Shown: piece by piece, positions 59,733 through 64,000 of the stretch
Layout: each line of letters starts with the position of its first letter
Position numbering within the stretch: the stretch's first letter is position 1
Source of the DNA: Perca fluviatilis
Taxonomy: Eukaryota; Chordata; Actinopteri; Perciformes; Percidae
Direction of reading: 5' to 3'
DNA: 64,000 bases
Assembly (NCBI RefSeq): GCF_010015445.1
Contig: NC_053116.1
Location: forward strand, 28,949,285 to 29,013,284
Made by a program: the position numbers and the translations under genes
The notes under the pieces: model-generated
What the model was told of the DNA's origin: nothing
What the model saw: the letters and a program-made list of their open reading frames with translations, nothing else
The model's database searches: none

Positions 59733-60946
59733 CAGGGATGGACTGGGGCTAAAAAACAGCCCTGGACTTTCTCCCAAATAGGCCCATCATCCGGCCATTC
59801 GCCCGTAGCCGTGCGCGACAGACACTAGCCAGGAAGATACTATGCCACAATATTGTAGCCTATCAGACATGGTATTCACAGCAAGTAACATCTCAAAACC
59901 AATGATGAGAATTGGGGTTGTGTTTATTCATGAAGCCTCAGCCTTCAAATAAAAACAAAAAATGTACAATGCCATTACATATGCATTGAAAATAAAATAC
60001 AAATAATGAAATGTCACTGGCTACAGAAACCGCAAATTACACAAACTTGTAATTATAAAACAGTACAGAGTATTACTGACAACACTTTCAGAGATAAAGT
60101 AGGCTACTTGCTGTACCTGAACATGGGGATTAGATATACTGTGTTAGTTACTATATACTATAACTATTCAAATATAAATGTATATAACATGTGTTGCTTT
60201 GTGTTAAAGAATTATCATTGAATAACCTATTTAATATTTTCTCAATGTCATATTACACTTTTGATTCATATTAAGGCTGTGAAATGATGAAAATGACTAG
60301 GCCCTATCAATTTTGTCTGTGAAGCTTTCACAACCAACCACCAGGTCTTTGCCAGTTCTACAATAGTAAACACAAATATGAAAGACAAGGAAAAACTGCA
60401 CTCTGATGGAAGACAGACAGAAAGTGTAAGCTAGGATTTTTTGGTTAAACTTTTGGTTACATTTGGTGAATTATTTAGCCCCCTTCCCTGTTTGTTAGCA
60501 CGTTTAGAGTGGTACCAATGCATTCTTGAGCTTTTCCCGTTTAATTTAATACCATAGTCTTCATCCTAGCACTACAACCTCTCATATACAACGGAGTGAA
60601 ATCGCGGTCAACCCGAAATTAATTTCTAACGCGTTTAATGTTTCAAATCAACCTAACAGAAATTATGTTGAGCTGACTATGCAATTCGCTAAGATAGGGA
60701 TAAAGGCAGCTTATAATGTTTCCTGCTCCTGGCACTTACCAGAATTGCTGATGTGAAATTAACTCACGTCTAATGATGTAGGCCGACTCTTCTTCTTCAG
60801 TTTTCTTTTTACACGTAGCATATAGGCCTAAGTGATTGTATTTGCGCCCCCTGCTGTTGGCTGTTAATATTGCTTTAATAGACTTTTTTTGTGCCAACGG
60901 CCGTTCTGGACTTTTCCAGAACACACAGACTGTCAGTCCGTCCCTG
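59733..60946. mobile_element. hAT-type element, 1.2 kb
   Basis: It starts CAGGGATGGACTGGGGC and ends GACTGTCAGTCCGTCCCTG. Exact 8-bp duplications CTACTGGG flank it at 59725-59732 and 60947-60954. The 1214-bp interior has no transposase frame. It stands 84 bp from the neighbouring hAT MITE. Confidence 0.92.
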
Positions 60947-62539
60947 CTACTGGGGGGAACTCAGGGGATTATTTTGTCACACATATTTTCCAGCTTTTGT
61001 TATTATTAATGTTCTTAATGTATTTTGGTTAAAACATTGTTAGTGAATAGAGGAACCTGAGTAGAATATTGATTTGCAGTAGTAACTACGGATCAAATCA
61101 GCATTATCTAAATGGATGGTCTAATCAGAAAGTATGTCATTGACACGTTGTATCCAGTGACAGTCACCATTTTATCTCAATGACGAGGAAGCACATCACA
61201 TAAGTAACGCTTGCAACACGTCAGGTACCTTGAAAATGGCGAGCAATGCCCAATGCTTGATGATTCTGCTCTTCCCCCAGAAAAGATCAAAGCAGTTGTG
61301 TGCTGTGTAGGCTATTATGTGCAGCGATTCTGCAAACCAAGTGCCAGTGGGGCATAGATAAGCAAAGAAACAAAGGGCAGGATATACAGTAGCCTCTGTG
61401 AATGAGGCCAACTTTAAAGGCTCTTCTGAAGCCTTTTTAAAATGCTTCACAGAGCCTCGATGTTTTAGTAATCATAAGAAGTCAAGCTTAACAAAAAGTG
61501 GCAAAACAGTACAGAATACATTAAAGTAGCACTGCACAAAGGGCTTATTAAAACACTCTAAATTTAGAGCCAAATTCCTTCCTTACAGTGTATATGAATT
61601 ACTGTCCTGAGATTACAAGGGGCTAATGAAGGATTATCTGACTCTTTGAACTCATCCGTTAGACCCTGTCAAACAAAACTATTATCTCTGCAGCTAATCA
61701 AATATTGCACCTAATTATTGTGTTCTGCACTGTATCTCTGCTCCACTTCCTGTGTCATCATCACACTGTGATCACTTGTGCAAAGTAGGTCTTAATTAGA
61801 ACTTCTTGGGAGTTTGCAGAAGTGAGGCCTCAGCAGATAGGCTTCCCACCTGAGGGAGGTGAAAAAGGCAATGGCTTCTTCAATCCCCTCGCCCTGCGCC
61901 CCCAGCCTGCCATCAATAGAAATTTTATCAGCACGGTCTCGACAGCCCTGCCACTGAGCACACTTCATTTTCTAGCAAACGCAGCCATTGAAAGGTGTCC
62001 TGTTGAAGGTGACTCCACCTCTGATGAAAAGCTGGGTGTGATGGCAGACGCTTCCTTCCAGGAAGGATTTAGACTGAATCAGTGGGTTGTTGTTTTTTTA
62101 ACCTCTCAGTGGGGTTTTTCCTGCCTCGGGAAAGATGCTGCTATCAGCCTTGTGTTAACAATTTCAGTTTTTTTTATTCAGGTTAGCACTAGCAATTGAT
62201 AGAGCATTAACACGCTGAACTATGGTATCCATGTCTTTCCCAAACACTTCTAAAAATGGCACTTGGAAGAAGAAGAAAAAGATTCACTGGGGAAAAGGTT
62301 CACCAGCTACAGTTTATGAAGTTCCAAGCTGCAGTGGGTTTTCTCTCGTGGGTCCAAACAGACACAGCAAGAGTTTAAAATAAGGTCTGCATCTCAAAAA
62401 ATATTGTTTTCACTAAATTTACTTTTTTGGTTTTGTGTGGAAGACTAGTAAATGCATCAGCTTTCTTGAATTATTGTTATAAAGGATATTCAATAAATAT
62501 AAATGTCTCTTAAACTTGAAACTTAGATTTTGCAGACGT

Positions 62540-62650
62540 TCGTTTGAGTTCAGTGGAGCAGACAGCGCCGCAGTCATGTAATCACGACTTCATTACGTTT
62601 CATAAAATTCTGAAGCAGCGGTGGCAAAATGTATATAACGGAAACACTGA
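62540..62650. mobile_element. possible hAT end (GGAAACACTG)
   Basis: The sequence GGTGGCAAAATGTATATAAC followed by GGAAACACTG looks like a right end of the CAGTGTTTCC family. The left end is not seen, so the extent is a guess. Confidence 0.4.
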
Positions 62651-64000
62651 CGCTGTCCTAGTTGAGGTACTCTTTAGCGGTATGAATACAATTTTATATT
62701 TCAATTAATATGAGCACGTTAACAGTAACATTCACTAAATACTAATTTGTTACTTAATTTAATCCCAACAGGGGTGTTTTTAAGTCAAGTAATATATTTG
62801 GGAACAGAGAACCATTGTCAGTATGTTAGGATGAATCCTCTGATTCCCCCAAAATTTTCTGTACCTCATTCAGGGATAATTTATGCAAAATAAAAAATGT
62901 TAGAATTCGGTCTAGTTTCAGGAACAAAATATAAAGGAACTTCTCCACCTGTGATTCATGCTTTTGTGCTGAACTGCTGTATCATAACCACTTTCAGATG
63001 CGGAAGCCTCTGGGCTTAACCAAACACTTGAACTGAACAAAACAGAGTCTACTGCTGGTTTCAGCACAATAAGGATTACCTAGTTACTATGTTGACATTG
63101 GTAATAGTCTTTTTCTGCTTTAGATGTGGGTAACTGTGGCTTTCCTTTTTATATGAAATATACCAATTAAAATAAGATTCCTGCTCTCACACTAAACAGT
63201 TGTAGTTTATTTTATTATAGCAAAACATGAGGAAAATCTGAAACCAGTAACATGTCTCCATGCCATGCCATTTAAACACATTTTATAAAAGACGAAAAAG
63301 ACTTCCTGGTCATGATCTAAGTAGGTTATCCATAACACGTTATTATGATTATCACAATGTTACAATTTCACATCTGGTTAGTATCAGTCAGTGGATACAT
63401 GTTTCATATTTACCAAGCGGCTACACCATATACTGTATATGCACTATGGGGGAACATCTGAAAGAATATGATGTTCATCATTCCTTTGAAAGTGTCTGCA
63501 CAATCAGATATGTTTCCAGTTGGAAAACGTCCTTTTGGCATTCAGTGCCTGTGTTGATCATTGTATTAGAAGTTAATCATAGCCAAGTTGTCTGAAAAAC
63601 ATGACACTGTCATGGCTTTCCTCAAAAGCCTCCAGGGGATGTGTGGGTTGGTTAAGTCTTTCTTTAAAATCATACCTTTTGATGCATACTATTTAGTAAA
63701 TCCAGTAGCTGTGTTGCTACATTAAACAACTTTAAAGGATTATGGATTGAGAATACACTAAAGACAGTGGGATGCTGGTTGTGAACTTATACAATGTGTT
63801 TCCATTCATTCCACCTTCCCTGATTCTGCCAGCCCTGAGCACAGCCCGTTCACACTGGGGAGAAGACTCTTAAAATAGAGACTGGGGGGGAAGATATGCA
63901 GTATGCATTTGCATTACCCTAAGAGAGCGACAGAGATGGAGAAAGAAAAGAGAGAAAAGGGAAGGATCTATGTGGCAGTCTTAGCCCTCTGTGTGTGGGG

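Larger units (their letters stand above)
52028..64000 (-). other. ajap1: ajap1 upstream intron or 5' flank
   Basis: This is everything upstream of the ajap1 large exon. The exon 2 acceptor shows that a further exon must lie to the right. No first exon resembling the human start (Met-Trp and about ten residues) is convincing here. Listed separately are a hAT fragment near 53.5 kb, a LINE tail at 54.6-54.96 kb, a hAT end at 55.8-55.9 kb, a long (GT)n, two adjacent hAT elements at 59.1-60.95 kb and a hAT end at 62.6 kb. I see nothing nameable in 52028-53500, 53600-54470, 54960-55780, 55910-57220, 57345-59117, 60955-62530 and 62655-64000. Confidence 0.6.

Overview
This is vertebrate nuclear DNA and almost certainly from a teleost fish. 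It has no operons and very low coding density. It holds intron-split exons with GT-AG junctions, long (CA)n/(TG)n arrays, tRNA-derived SINEs of fish type, many small hAT-type transposons, and CR1/L2-like LINEs. The repeat families look like those of percomorph fishes, but the species cannot be named from the window.

The only host gene I can support is ajap1 (adherens junctions associated protein 1, Shrew-1) on the minus strand. Four coding exons were found by reading through splice sites. They are the large ectodomain exon (51264-52027), the transmembrane exon (27704-27791), the main cytoplasmic exon (27329-27571) and the terminal exon ending at the stop codon (25022-25094). All junction phases agree and together they give about 388 residues, against 411 in human. 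The short first coding exon is not convincingly visible and probably lies beyond base 64000. Intron 2 is about 23.5 kb, intron 3 is only 132 bp and intron 4 is 2.2 kb. The 3' UTR runs leftward from 25021 for an unknown distance.

The rest is mobile and simple-sequence DNA. The best-defined piece is a nested composite in intron 2 (about 28.65-33.77 kb). A minus-strand LINE carries an L1-like ORF1 that is separated from its endonuclease/RT ORF by a single in-frame TAG. Its RT is broken by a frameshift, an internal deletion and a 543-bp inverted-repeat transposon with an exact 7-bp duplication, inserted in the catalytic F-A-D motif. Its 3' UTR holds a 794-bp hAT element with an exact 8-bp duplication. 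Further hAT elements with duplications of 8 bp, exact or nearly so, lie at 5522-6535, 20693-22799 (with a 1-kb perfect-geometry hairpin inside), 44548-45006, 46720-47049, 59126-59640 and 59733-60946. A TIR element with a 9-bp duplication lies at 2894-3703 and contains a second one.

Region by region: 1-8 kb is nested MITEs, SINEs and minisatellites. 8-20.7 kb is the 3' flank, with microsatellites and one diffuse MITE family. 20.7-22.8 kb is the hairpin-bearing hAT. 22.8-25.1 kb is the presumed 3' UTR and last exon. 25.1-52.0 kb is the body of ajap1. 52-64 kb is upstream intron or flank with several more hAT copies and a LINE tail. Most of the long open frames in the window are repeats, antisense shadows or chance. 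The window shows no viral genes, no CRISPR and no structural RNA genes other than SINE-embedded tRNA-like heads.
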